Shown here in pieces: positions 1 to 9,499 of a stretch of 64,000 nucleotides of DNA. Positions within the stretch are counted from its first letter, which is position 1. Each line of letters begins with the position of its first letter. A program made the translations under genes and the position numbers. Origin of the DNA: Acidobacteriota bacterium (lineage in GTDB: Bacteria > Acidobacteriota > Terriglobia > Acidiferrales > UBA7541); contig JABCZF010000021.1 of assembly GCA_013289825.1 (NCBI GenBank), forward strand, positions 1 through 64,000. Direction: 5' to 3'. Below the pieces are notes generated by a model. That model was not told the DNA's origin, searched no databases, and saw nothing but the letters and a program-made list of their open reading frames with translations.

Positions 1-3000
1 CGATGACCGGAGAGATCAGCGGCAAAACAAGCTGGAAGACGAAAATATTCGGCAGCGCGATCCAGCCGAGAGTGCCGTGCTTCGGCCGGAACAGCGTGTC
101 GCTGTGCTTCCAAAAGGATTGTAGCGTTCCAAAGGTCCAGCGGAATCGCTGGCGAATCAGAGCGCCGGCCGTTTCTGGCGCTTCCGTCCAGGCGATGGCT
201 TCTTCTTCGTAGCTGATGCGCCAGCCGAGGCGGCGAATGCCGATGGTGAGGTCCGCGTCTTCCGCAACGGTGTCCGCGGTGATGCCCCCAGCGGCTTCAA
301 TGGCCTGTTTGCGCCATGCGCCCAGCGCGCCGGGGACTACCGTGATGCAATTCAGAAGATCGAAGGCGCGCTTTTCCATGTTCTGGCTGGTGATGTATTC
401 GAGCGCCTGCCAGCGCGTGAGCCACCGCGAGCGGTTGCCGACTTTGACGTTGCCCGCTACTGCGCCGACGGTCGGATCGGAGAAATGGCGCAGCAGCTTG
501 CCAATGGCGTCCGGCTCGATCTCCGTGTCCGCGTCGATGGTGACCACGATGTCCGTGCCGGCCTCACCTAACGCGCGGTGCAGGGACGCCGCTTTGCCGC
601 GGTTCACTTGATGAAGGATGCGCACGCGAGGGTCATTTCCAAAGGAGGCGTCCAGCAGCGGGCCGGTTTTGTCGGTCGAGCCATCATTGACGACGATGAC
701 GCGAAGCGACGCGATGTCGGAGGCCAGCACGGAGTTTACTGTCTGCACGACGACACTTTCTTCGTTGTGTGCGGGAATCAGCACGGTGACGGCAGGTTCC
801 GGCACGGGCATCACGGCGTGGTCGGGACGAAGCTTCTCAATCAGCGCGAGAATGCCGATGACCAGGGCGCGGGCGCTGACCAGGACAATGCCGACGACGA
901 AAATCGTTGCGATGCAGAAGCGCAGCCATTGAAAGATGGTGAAGATGAAACCATCCGCGCGCGCTTCGAAGCGTTCCTGCGCCGAGAGCGGCAGCATCAC
1001 TTCCGCTCGCGTTTTGCCGATCAAGTCTCCGATAGACACAAACTGATAGCCGCGTGATCGCACCGCGTCGATGATTAGCGGCAGCGCGGCCACCGTCTGA
1101 GCGCGCTCACCGCCGCCGTCATGCAGCAGGATGATGTTGCCCTTGTCCAATTGACGCAGAACGTTTTCGACGATGTCCGCGGCGGGCATCTGATTCCGTC
1201 CGTCAGTCGTGCTCCAATCGTCGGGATCGATGCGCTGACCGACAATCAGATAGCCCATATCCTGGGCGGTAGGAAGCTGGGAGACTTCCTCGGCATATTC
1301 CGGCTGATGATCGATGCCGTAAGGCGGGCGGAAGAGAATGGTCTTTGCGCCTACGGTGCTCTCGATGAGGCGTTCCGTGAGGTTCAATTGCCACTTGATT
1401 TCGGTCTTGGAGATTTGATCGAACTGCGGATGCGTGAACGTGTGATTGCCGATTTCGTTGCCGTCGGTGTACTCGCGTTTGAGGATTTCAGGATGCTGGT
1501 TGGCTTCCTCACCGACCACGAAGAAGACGGCGGGGGCATTTTTTTTCTTGAGGACATCGAGAATCTCGGGAGTCCAGCGCGGATCGGGACCATCATCGAA
1601 AGAGAGCACTACTTGCTTCGCCGTCGTGCCGCCGATTTGATCAATGTCGTAGGAGAGCGGATAGTCTTCGTAAGTTTCGTCGATAAAGAGGTCGCTGGCC
1701 GCTTCGTAGACGAAACTTCGGCGGCCCGGTTTGGGAGTGTCGGCGAAATGCCAGATATCGCCGTTACCTTCGAGTGTCAGGTCTGGTCCGGGCGGAATAT
1801 CCTTTATTTTTTGACGCGCGGTGTCATCGGGGCGCGTGGCGTCCCAGATTGGCCAGAGAGAGGTGTCTGAAGAACCCAGCCGCCAAAGAGCGGTGCCCCA
1901 CACGCCCATGCGCTCGCTGGCGCGAATCTGGTTGTAAGCCGTCACCGCGTCGAGCATCCAGACTCTATGAATGTGGTTCTGCTGGTCCGAGTAGGAGTAG
2001 TGCGGATTTAGCGAAGTCTCGTCGAACTCGACGTCGGTTTCCGATTCGAAGGCATGCAGGAGCGCCGTCTGAATGGTGAACTCGGCACCGGACCAGGTCC
2101 CCTTCTTTTCTGTTTCGCCCCAGTCGTAAGCGTAGTTCGCGATGCCCACGACGATTTTTTGGGCGGGCACGACTTCCCGAACCTGGCGGAGATTTTCGAC
2201 AAACCAATCCTGCGCGGCGACTGGCCCCGGCGGCGACGTTAGCCAGTGCTGGTCGTAGTTCATGAGGATGATGGCGTCACACTGTTTGCCAAAAAATTCG
2301 TAATCGTACACGTCGTCGCGGGCGGGGAGGGCGATCATGAGTTTCAGGCCGGCGGAGTGGAGCGAGGCGGCCAGTTCCGCAGCGAACTGGCGGAAGTGAG
2401 CCTGGCTTGCGTCCGGAACTTCCTCGAAGTCCACGACGATGCCCGACTGGTGGGCCTCAACGGCGTATTCGGTGACATTTTGAATAAGAGTGCGCCGCGC
2501 ACCGGGATTTGCGAGCAGGGCGGCCATCTCCTCAATGCGCCAGACATAGCCGTCGTAGTTATCAAGAAGACCCATCATCGGCAGTTCGACGGGAGGATTG
2601 AGAGATTTAATCCACTGATGAAGCTCATCGCCTTTTAGGAGAGCGATGGCTTCCGCGGGCGTTGCTTTCACCGGGCGAGTTTGGTTGTGGGTGTAGTCCA
2701 CAATGGTGATCGCGCCGTCGGGCGTTACGGCATGCAATTGCTCGGGGATTAGCAGATCGATATCTTTGTAGTGTTTCTTGAGCGAAGCCAGGCCGACGGC
2801 GTCCCAACTCACGTAAAAGGCTGCGCGGAGCGGGTCGTAGGTTTCCGGGACTTTGCCGATGTTGGCCACGCGCCGGTGGCGGCCTTCGCGCACGGCGACC
2901 GACTTTTTCTTCACGGCCGTTTTGAGGGCATGAAAGGTAGGCTTGATGGCCGGCAACAGACCGGCGGGAAGCTCGACACTTACCACGATGGTGACAAAGA

Positions 3001-3109
3001 AATAGGCGAGCAGGAGCGTCAATAGAGCTCCGGTGATTTCCATGACTCGGCGCGTGCGGCGCCACCGCGCGCGCTCTGCGTCGTAAAAAATAGGTCCGCG
3101 TTCTTTCAT
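1..3109 (-). CDS. Trifunctional GH18 / polysaccharide deacetylase / GT2 membrane protein (3' end cut by window)
   Basis: This reads without a stop from an ATG at 3109 to the window edge, about 1036 residues, so the C-terminus is missing. An N-terminal membrane segment lies at about residues 24-46. A glycoside hydrolase 18-like domain follows (acidic motif VVDFEEV near 226). A polysaccharide deacetylase domain has SFDDGP near 503, NHTFTH near 556, FRPPYG near 596 and LLHDGGG near 658. A second membrane segment (about 710-750) precedes a family 2 glycosyltransferase with IPAHNEE, DADTE, EDADL and QRFRW. The set of activities resembles PgaB plus PgaC of poly-beta-1,6-GlcNAc synthesis joined in one chain. 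Inference: it polymerises and N-deacetylates or trims an amino-sugar exopolysaccharide at the inner membrane. The substrate cannot be told from sequence. The domain calls are strong; the pathway assignment is moderate. Confidence 0.88.
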   Translation of the reverse strand, partial: MKERGPIFYDAERARWRRTRRVMEITGALLTLLLAYFFVTIVVSVELPAGLLPAIKPTFHALKTAVKKKSVAVREGRHRRVANIGKVPETYDPLRAAFYVSWDAVGLASLKKHYKDIDLLIPEQLHAVTPDGAITIVDYTHNQTRPVKATPAEAIALLKGDELHQWIKSLNPPVELPMMGLLDNYDGYVWRIEEMAALLANPGARRTLIQNVTEYAVEAHQSGIVVDFEEVPDASQAHFRQFAAELAASLHSAGLKLMIALPARDDVYDYEFFGKQCDAIILMNYDQHWLTSPPGPVAAQDWFVENLRQVREVVPAQKIVVGIANYAYDWGETEKKGTWSGAEFTIQTALLHAFESETDVEFDETSLNPHYSYSDQQNHIHRVWMLDAVTAYNQIRASERMGVWGTALWRLGSSDTSLWPIWDATRPDDTARQKIKDIPPGPDLTLEGNGDIWHFADTPKPGRRSFVYEAASDLFIDETYEDYPLSYDIDQIGGTTAKQVVLSFDDGPDPRWTPEILDVLKKKNAPAVFFVVGEEANQHPEILKREYTDGNEIGNHTFTHPQFDQISKTEIKWQLNLTERLIESTVGAKTILFRPPYGIDHQPEYAEEVSQLPTAQDMGYLIVGQRIDPDDWSTTDGRNQMPAADIVENVLRQLDKGNIILLHDGGGERAQTVAALPLIIDAVRSRGYQFVSIGDLIGKTRAEVMLPLSAQERFEARADGFIFTIFQWLRFCIATIFVVGIVLVSARALVIGILALIEKLRPDHAVMPVPEPAVTVLIPAHNEESVVVQTVNSVLASDIASLRVIVVNDGSTDKTGPLLDASFGNDPRVRILHQVNRGKAASLHRALGEAGTDIVVTIDADTEIEPDAIGKLLRHFSDPTVGAVAGNVKVGNRSRWLTRWQALEYITSQNMEKRAFDLLNCITVVPGALGAWRKQAIEAAGGITADTVAEDADLTIGIRRLGWRISYEEEAIAWTEAPETAGALIRQRFRWTFGTLQSFWKHSDTLFRPKHGTLGWIALPNIFVFQLVLPLISPVI

Positions 3110-3224
3110 CAATATTTCGAACTATGCATACATCAATGTATGTAACCTGGCGGCATGGCAGGGAACTTGGCCGTGGGCTAGGCTAGACCGTCTGCGCGAT
3201 TCCGTCTGCTCTATTGTAAGATGC

Positions 3225-4742
3225 GTGGCGCTCATGAAGCGAATTTTTTCGCATCCTGTCACCGCATTAGCAGCGGGCCTGGGCCTGCGGTTTTTCTTCG
3301 TGCACAAGTATCCCATGGTTTCTTCTGACACCCTGCTCTACGAGCAGATCGCCGGGAATTGGCTCGAGCACCACGTTTACGCCATGACTGTCGATGGGAG
3401 GATTGTGCCGGCGGATCTGCGCATGCCGGGTTATCCCGCGTTCTTGGCAATTATTTACGCGATTACCGGGCGGACGGGGCCGGACGCGCGAGGCTACCTA
3501 ATGGCGGCGCAGGCGGCGGTGGATTTGTGCTCGTGCCTGGTCATCGCCGAGCTCGCTGCTTTGTTGGCGCTGCTGAGGCCGCACCCAGCAAGCTGGAAGC
3601 GCGTTTTTATGGTGGCCCTGTGGCTCGCCGTGCTGTGCCCGTTCACCGCCAATTATACGGCGGTTCCTCTGACCGAAGTGTTCGCTGGATTTTTCACCGC
3701 CGCGGCGCTGGTCTCGTTGATCGTCCTGATTTGGGATGCTTCGGATGGAAGAGCGTCGCTTTTCAGAACCGGCTGGTTCGCCAGGCATGGCCAGTCGATT
3801 TTCGCTTTCACCAGCGGTTTTCTGATTGGCATGGGAACGCTGTTTCGTCCCGAATCGCCGCTACTGCTGGTTGTGGCTTGGATCGTGATTGGTTTCATCG
3901 GGCTGAGGAACAAGCGGTTTCTTTCTTGTTTCCGGCTGGCGGTGCTCTCTGCAGTTGGCTGCGTCTTGCCGCTTGTGCCCTGGGCGGTGCGCAATGCCGT
4001 GACGCTCCATGAAGTGCAATTTCTCGCGCCTAGGAATTCGAATTTGCCGGGCGAACTTGTTCCTTACGGATTCATGGCTTGGGAGAAGACCTGGCTGTTC
4101 CGCGTCAAGGACTGTTATCTCGTTTCGTGGAAGTTGAACGGCGAAGTGATCAACCTCGAGGATATTCCGGCGCGGGCGTTCGACACGGCGGAGGAAAAAG
4201 GGCGCGTCGCGGCGATTCTCGAGCAATACAACAACGACGTTACGCTCAGTTCCGAGGAAGACGCGGCGTTCGGGCAGCTGGCGCGGGAGCGGACGGCGCG
4301 GCGTCCGCTTCGTACCTATGTTTGGCTGCCGGTGGCGCGGGCTTTGACCATCTGGTTTACGCCGCGGATTGAGCTGCTGCCCTTTTCCGGGCAGGTTTTT
4401 CCGCTCCGGCAAGCCTGGCAAGAGGATCCTATCGATCAGTCGGTCACTGTGGGATTTTTTCTTTTGAATGCTTTTTATGTTGCGCTCGCTGCCTGGGGAG
4501 CCTGGAGGATTTCGCGGGAGAGCCCTTCGCTCCGGCTGGCCATGGCGTTGCTTTTTGGTTACATTCTGCTGCGAACGGCATTTCTTACAACGCTCGAAAC
4601 ACCGGAGCCCCGCTATGTGCTGGTGTGCTTCCCGGCGCTTCTCGCGCTGGCCGGACAGGTTTCGAGCAGGTCTGTTAAGCCGCCGGATCTCGGGCAGCGC
4701 GCGACTCTGCCCGATTATTTTTCCTCGACCGGCTCGGGATGA
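3225..4742 (+). CDS. GT-C family membrane glycosyltransferase (ArnT/PMT-like)
   Basis: A 505-residue polytopic membrane protein. Its first periplasmic loop carries an acidic residue (SSDTLLYEQIAGN) followed by RMPGYPAFLAIIY, the pattern of GT-C enzymes that use polyprenyl-phosphate sugars. A PWAVRN motif after the central helices is also common in this group. Several hydrophobic helices follow and the C-terminus is soluble. Either GTG 3225 or ATG 3234 could be the start; neither has a strong ribosome-binding site. It diverges from the polysaccharide synthase fusion to its left, and its last 28 bases overlap the end of the convergent cation transporter gene. Inference: it transfers a lipid-linked sugar to an envelope acceptor. 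No specific function is claimed. Confidence 0.7.
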   Translation: MALMKRIFSHPVTALAAGLGLRFFFVHKYPMVSSDTLLYEQIAGNWLEHHVYAMTVDGRIVPADLRMPGYPAFLAIIYAITGRTGPDARGYLMAAQAAVDLCSCLVIAELAALLALLRPHPASWKRVFMVALWLAVLCPFTANYTAVPLTEVFAGFFTAAALVSLIVLIWDASDGRASLFRTGWFARHGQSIFAFTSGFLIGMGTLFRPESPLLLVVAWIVIGFIGLRNKRFLSCFRLAVLSAVGCVLPLVPWAVRNAVTLHEVQFLAPRNSNLPGELVPYGFMAWEKTWLFRVKDCYLVSWKLNGEVINLEDIPARAFDTAEEKGRVAAILEQYNNDVTLSSEEDAAFGQLARERTARRPLRTYVWLPVARALTIWFTPRIELLPFSGQVFPLRQAWQEDPIDQSVTVGFFLLNAFYVALAAWGAWRISRESPSLRLAMALLFGYILLRTAFLTTLETPEPRYVLVCFPALLALAGQVSSRSVKPPDLGQRATLPDYFSSTGSG

Positions 4743-6139
4743 ATGGTGACGCGGTAGATTTGCGGAAATTTTTCTTTTACGCGGTCTTCCAGCGCGGCCG
4801 TTACGTCGTGGACTTGGGTAATCGGCAGCGCCCCTGGCATCGTGCAATGGCAGGAAGCGAGGATGTGGTGTTCCACCTGTCGCACGCGCACGTCGTGACA
4901 ATTTACGAGCTCGTCGAATTCAGAAGTCAAGGTGTTCAGGAAATCCTCGATCGCTCGGGAGAGCTGTTTCATTTCGCCGGCGTCAGCGTCGGGCGTAGCG
5001 ATGTGGCGGCCGAGCGGCTCAATATGGATATTCACGTCCGTTGAGCCGTCGCGCAGCTTGCGGATGCCTTCTTCGAGTTCGCTTGCTTGGCGATGCGCTT
5101 CCCGCAGGCTCGAGTTTTCATCCACTTCGAGGTGCAGCTCGATGAACAGTTGTCCGGCGTGCTGCAGGGCCGTGACGTCGTGAATGGCCAAGCCCATGCG
5201 CTGCGCGACCGCACGAATGGCTTCAAACAAATGCTCACCCTGGGGAGCGCGGGGCTCGGCGTGCACCATGACGTCAGAAGGGACGATTTCACCGATGCGC
5301 TTTTCGATGGCGTCGCTCAGGGCGTGCACTTGCTCGAGACTGGCGGTTCGCGCCACGCTGACCGTGGCATCGACGAAATGTCGGTTGCCAGCGCGGCGGA
5401 CGCGCACGCGGTCGACGTCCAGGACTCCGTCCATGCGCGCCACGGCCATGGCGATTTCCTGCTGCAGACCCTTGGGCGCAACATCCAGCAGCGCATCCAG
5501 GGTTCGCCGCCCGAGCTGCGAGCCCACCCACAGAATAATGGCGGCAACGGCCAGGCCAGCGAGAGCGTCCGCGTAAGCAAGCCAGGGCAGCTTCCAGGTC
5601 TCGCCGGCCCACACCAGCCCGATACCGGAAATGACCACCATGGTGCTCCACACGTCCGTCGAAAAATGGAGCGCGTCGGCTTCCAGAGCGTCGCTAGAAT
5701 ATTTTCTGGCCACGTTCTTGAGCGCACGCGCCCGAGTCATATCGATGGTCAGCGCCACGAACAGCACGAGAATGGCCGTGACGCTCGGCTGAATATGCAC
5801 GCTGTGGAAGAAAAGCCGGTCAAACGCTTCATAAATGATGTAGAGAGCGGTGATGAGCAGAAGTGCCGTCTCAACAAATGCGGAGAAATTCTCGAACTTG
5901 CCGTGGCCGTAGGGATGGCGTTCGTCCGCCGGCTCATCCGAGACACGCACGGAAAGGAAGGTAATGACGGCCGCGAGCAGGTCCAGGCCGGAGTGCAGCG
6001 CTTCGGAGAGCACACCCAAGCTTCCCGTGCGGATGACGAGAAAAGCCTTCAATGAAACCAACAACACGGCCGAACCAACGCTCAGCAGCGCCGCTCTCCG
6101 TTTCTCCCGCGCTTCCTCGTTTTGCCGAGCCGCCATCAC
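4715..6139 (-). CDS. Cation diffusion facilitator (CDF) family transporter
   Basis: 474 residues. The N-terminal membrane domain has the CDF metal-site signature HSGLD (His49, Asp53) and the loop HPYGHGKFENFSAF, then a second site in DALHFSTDVWS. These are the features of proton-coupled exporters of Zn, Fe, Mn or Co. The soluble part after about residue 215 is unusually long and seems to hold two successive CDF C-terminal cytoplasmic domains (each with an ...RVRRAG/VRVRQVEHH... strand pattern), whereas many family members have only one. Start is GTG 6139, with an ATG in the next codon. The gene is convergent with the glycosyltransferase and overlaps it by 28 bases. Metal specificity cannot be read from the sequence. 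Confidence 0.9.
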   Translation of the reverse strand: MMAARQNEEAREKRRAALLSVGSAVLLVSLKAFLVIRTGSLGVLSEALHSGLDLLAAVITFLSVRVSDEPADERHPYGHGKFENFSAFVETALLLITALYIIYEAFDRLFFHSVHIQPSVTAILVLFVALTIDMTRARALKNVARKYSSDALEADALHFSTDVWSTMVVISGIGLVWAGETWKLPWLAYADALAGLAVAAIILWVGSQLGRRTLDALLDVAPKGLQQEIAMAVARMDGVLDVDRVRVRRAGNRHFVDATVSVARTASLEQVHALSDAIEKRIGEIVPSDVMVHAEPRAPQGEHLFEAIRAVAQRMGLAIHDVTALQHAGQLFIELHLEVDENSSLREAHRQASELEEGIRKLRDGSTDVNIHIEPLGRHIATPDADAGEMKQLSRAIEDFLNTLTSEFDELVNCHDVRVRQVEHHILASCHCTMPGALPITQVHDVTAALEDRVKEKFPQIYRVTIHPEPVEEK

Positions 6140-6384
6140 CGTCTGACTAGACTACCTCAAGTGTCGTGAGTTTCCGTATTTCGCTCGAGATGCGGGTTGG
6201 ACGGTCTCCCCGCGCACCGTCCGGCGGTACATCCTTCGGACGGTTTAAACGCGCCAGGGCCGAAGCCCTCCGTAAGACTGCGCCTGACGAGGGCGATTTC
6301 GTTCCGGGAACGCGTATATCTCTTGGCCCTTGCTGTGTGCGCCGGGACAGGGTATTTTCTCGCTGCGCGACGGGAGCCCTCCTG

Positions 6385-8808
6385 ATGATTGTTCTTGTTC
6401 GGACTGTGGTCTTATTTTTTGCGGGGATGTTTGCGTTTGCTTCTTGGGGGTTTCGGCAGACGCCCACGGGTTCACCGGCGGCAAACGTTTGGAACGCGTT
6501 ATCCGCTCCGGCCATGGACCCTCTAAAGTCGGCTCATGCAGAAAATGTCGACATCGTTCGCGACCATGTCCAGATCAACCTAACGGACGGCACAATTCAG
6601 TTCACCCAGCCCGTCAATGGCGTCGTTTTTGGCGCCGTGTTCCATGGCAAGGGGCGACTGCAAGCGATGCCTCCGAATCCGCAAGAGGCGCAGCAGCTGC
6701 GGCTTTTCACCAAGCAGGACAGGCTCAACGTGGAGTTCACCGATGCTACCTTCAGTTTCACGGACGGTCTGCTTGAGGAAATCGGCAAGCAAGTGAAATG
6801 GCAAGCCTCTGGCCCGGCCTCCGATGATCTCTATGCCAAGCGACAGAAAGAACGCGAGAATCTGGGCGAATCGTCCATGCCGCGCCTGCTGCAAAGCATA
6901 CTATCGGCGGACCGCGGCCGCACGGCGTACTTTCTCGCGGACCTGAAAACCGATAAGAGCTGGGTGGAAGTCCACGACGATGCTTTAGAGCCGGAGGATA
7001 TGACCATTGGGCGCTGGGTGGATGTCGGGTCGTTCAGAATATTTGACACCTGGATGAGCTTTCCTGCCGGACGTACCAGTGCCGAGGCCTGGAAGGATCC
7101 GCAAGCCAAGGAGGACTTCGTTATCCGCAGTTACAGAATTGACGCCGCCGTGACCAGCGGCGCGGAATTGAACGCCACGGCGCGCCTCGATTTGGAGGCG
7201 CGTTTGGCGGGCCAGAGCGTGCTGATCTTCGACCTGGATGCCAATTTGCGACTCGAATCCATCAAGGATTCCGGCAACAATACGCTCGCGTTTTATCAGT
7301 CGCGAGAAACAAAAGACCGCAACCAGTCCTACGGCGATTATGTAGCGGTGATTCTTAGAGAGCCTCTTGCTGTTGGAACTCCCTTGTCGCTCGATTTTCG
7401 CTACGGCGGAAAACGCGCGATTCGCAAAGCTGGCACAGGAAATTATTTCTGTGAGAGCTCCGGCTGGTATCCCGAGCGGCCGAACAGTTTTTCTGCGCGC
7501 GCCGATTTCGATCTTACATTTCATAGTCCGAAGAATGCGGTGCTGGTGGCCACCGGAGAGAAAACCAGCGACACGCTCGATGGCGGCACCAGGATCACGA
7601 CTTGGAAGAGCGAGATTCCGCTGGCCGTGGCGGGATTCGCCTACGGTGACTACAAAGTCACAAATGACAAAGCGGGAGACGTGGTAATCGATATTTATGC
7701 CAACCGCTCGCCCGACGATGTGATGACCCAAGTACAGCGCTACTTTGAGGAAGGCCCGGGCGCGCAACAGGCCGCCGTGGGTTCCATGTCGCCTTCCATC
7801 ATGGCCAAAACGATGGGGACGGAGATCGCCAACGCCGTGCGTGTCTATTCGGCGTGGTATGGTCCTTTTCCCTACAAGCACATCTCCGTCACCAGCCTGC
7901 CGATCAGCTATTCCTACGGACAAGGGTGGCCGGGGCTCCTGTATCTGTGGTCCGGCTCGTTTTTGGATTCCACGCAACGCAATGCCATCGGCATTCACGA
8001 TCAAACCGCGGTTACGGACTTTTTCCGGGGCCACGAGACCTCCCACCAGTGGTGGGGCCACCGCGTGGGCTGGAAGAGCTACCACGACCAGTGGCTTTCT
8101 GAAGGCTTTGCTGAATTTTCAGGCAACTTGTACGTCGAGTATCGCCAAAATATGAAGGAGTACTTGAGCGGCTGGAGGAAGGAAAAAGAGACGCTGCGCA
8201 AGAGCGACCTCAATGGACACAAGGTGGAGGATCTCGGCCCGATTTGGATGGGGCAGCGAATCCGCTCGTCGGTCACCAACGGGGGCTCCTACCAGGACTT
8301 GATCTATTCAAAAGGCGGCTACGTCCTGCAGATGCTGCGTATGCAGATGATGAACCCGCGCGACCAGGACCCCGATCATGCGTTCAAGGAAATGATGCAG
8401 GACTATTGCAAAACATTCGACAACAAGGCAGCGTCCACGGAGGATTTCAAATCGATCGTGGACAAACACATGACCCACGGCATGGATCTCGAGGGAAACC
8501 ACAAGATGGAGTGGTTCTTCAACCAGTACGTCTATGGGACGGGCGAGGCACAGTACACGTTCCGCTCTACGTCGGAAGCCACGGCGGACGGGAAGACGCA
8601 CATCAAGGGAGAAATTGCTCGCGCGGGAGTTTCTGGCACTTGGAAGGATGCGGTGCCCCTCTATGCGCATATCGGAGATAAGACGGTAAAAATGGGATTG
8701 ATCCCCGTGACCCATGCTAACGAGCCGTTCGATTTTCTAATCCCCGGCAAAATCGATCGTGTATCGATCAACGACTTCGAAGATTTGTTGGCGGAAGTGA
8801 AGCAATAG
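6385..8808 (+). CDS. Exported M1-family zinc aminopeptidase
   Basis: 807 residues with an N-terminal signal segment (MIVLVRTVVLFFAGMFAFA) and a gluzincin site HETSH (550-554) followed 18 residues later by Glu573 in LSEGFAEF, the HExxH-x18-E of M1 peptidases. The usual upstream GAMEN motif is not obvious, so exopeptidase specificity is inferred from family. The reading frame is open upstream to 6166, but that extension is basic and low-quality. A GGGAG ribosome-binding site 8 bases before ATG 6385, plus the signal peptide, favours 6385. It probably acts in the periplasm or outside the cell. It ends at a hairpin terminator and faces the MsrB/TldE/TldD genes, so two blocks of exported peptide-processing functions meet here. 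Confidence 0.88.
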   Translation: MIVLVRTVVLFFAGMFAFASWGFRQTPTGSPAANVWNALSAPAMDPLKSAHAENVDIVRDHVQINLTDGTIQFTQPVNGVVFGAVFHGKGRLQAMPPNPQEAQQLRLFTKQDRLNVEFTDATFSFTDGLLEEIGKQVKWQASGPASDDLYAKRQKERENLGESSMPRLLQSILSADRGRTAYFLADLKTDKSWVEVHDDALEPEDMTIGRWVDVGSFRIFDTWMSFPAGRTSAEAWKDPQAKEDFVIRSYRIDAAVTSGAELNATARLDLEARLAGQSVLIFDLDANLRLESIKDSGNNTLAFYQSRETKDRNQSYGDYVAVILREPLAVGTPLSLDFRYGGKRAIRKAGTGNYFCESSGWYPERPNSFSARADFDLTFHSPKNAVLVATGEKTSDTLDGGTRITTWKSEIPLAVAGFAYGDYKVTNDKAGDVVIDIYANRSPDDVMTQVQRYFEEGPGAQQAAVGSMSPSIMAKTMGTEIANAVRVYSAWYGPFPYKHISVTSLPISYSYGQGWPGLLYLWSGSFLDSTQRNAIGIHDQTAVTDFFRGHETSHQWWGHRVGWKSYHDQWLSEGFAEFSGNLYVEYRQNMKEYLSGWRKEKETLRKSDLNGHKVEDLGPIWMGQRIRSSVTNGGSYQDLIYSKGGYVLQMLRMQMMNPRDQDPDHAFKEMMQDYCKTFDNKAASTEDFKSIVDKHMTHGMDLEGNHKMEWFFNQYVYGTGEAQYTFRSTSEATADGKTHIKGEIARAGVSGTWKDAVPLYAHIGDKTVKMGLIPVTHANEPFDFLIPGKIDRVSINDFEDLLAEVKQ

Positions 8809-8816
8809 CGGACCAC

Positions 8817-8844
8817 AGCCGGCCTTCTTTGCGGACCGGCTTTT
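8817..8844 (+). terminator. Rho-independent terminator after the M1 peptidase
   Basis: Arms AGCCGG (8817-8822) and CCGGCT (8836-8841) form a stem that runs straight into TTTT (8841-8844). It lies between the convergent M1 aminopeptidase and msrB genes and fits termination of the plus-strand transcript. Confidence 0.6.
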
Positions 8845-8856
8845 GGTCGCGAAATC

Positions 8857-9444
8857 TCAGGACTTGGCGCGCGGGATAAAGCGAAGCGCCAGAGAGTTCA
8901 TGCAATAGCGCAGGCCGGTGGGTTTAGGTCCGTCGTCAAAGACGTGGCCGAGATGGGCTTCGCAAAGGACGCAAGTCACTTCGTCGCGGCGCATTCCAAA
9001 ACTCAAATCAATTTTGGTTACAACGTTTTCTCTGGCGACGGGCGCCCAGAAACTAGGCCAGCCTGTGCCGGAGTCGAATTTCGTCTCGGAACTGAAGAGC
9101 GCGTTGCCGCAGCATACACAGCGGTAAAGGCCCGGCTCGTGGTTGTTGTAGTAGGCGCCGCTGAAGGCCCGCTCCGTGTCGGCTTTGCGCGTAACGTCAA
9201 ATTCGTCCGAACTGAGCGAGCGGCGCCACTCAGCATCGCTCTTGGTCACCTTGGCCGCGGACTCCACGCGCAATCGCGTTCCGTCGTCAGCGAATTTTAC
9301 AATTTGCACCGGAGCAGTAGCGGCCTTTGCGGGTTTGTCATCGGCAAGCGCGAAACGGCAGGCGCGCTGAACGCCGATGAGCAGACCGTAGGCGCCAATA
9401 GTTGCGCCAGTGAAAATGAAGCCACGACGGGTCAGGTCGTTCAT
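8857..9444 (-). CDS. msrB: Tat-exported peptide-methionine (R)-S-oxide reductase
   Basis: 195 residues. The MsrB domain has two zinc-binding CxxC pairs (CVCCG and CVLCEAHLGHVF), the conserved GTGWPSFW stretch, and the catalytic cysteine in RYCMNSLALRF. MsrB reduces the R-epimer of methionine sulfoxide in proteins. The N-terminus TRRGFIFTGATIGAYG is a twin-arginine type signal, so repair probably occurs outside the cytoplasm. The start is set at ATG 9444 because GGAAGG lies 8 bases upstream; an in-frame ATG at 9465 sits before that site. It is the last gene of a minus-strand run, 55 bases after the TldE-like gene, which suggests joint expression with the exported TldD/TldE pair. Confidence 0.93.
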   Translation of the reverse strand: MNDLTRRGFIFTGATIGAYGLLIGVQRACRFALADDKPAKAATAPVQIVKFADDGTRLRVESAAKVTKSDAEWRRSLSSDEFDVTRKADTERAFSGAYYNNHEPGLYRCVCCGNALFSSETKFDSGTGWPSFWAPVARENVVTKIDLSFGMRRDEVTCVLCEAHLGHVFDDGPKPTGLRYCMNSLALRFIPRAKS

Positions 9445-9499
9445 CTTAGGAACCTTCCGAGGCACATCGGCCTGCTGGATTTCTCGCCGTCGATCGCGG

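Noticed and set aside
6166-6384. Upstream in-frame extension of the M1 aminopeptidase to GTG 6166
   Set aside because: The translation is basic and low-quality, and the ribosome-binding site and signal peptide point to ATG 6385.
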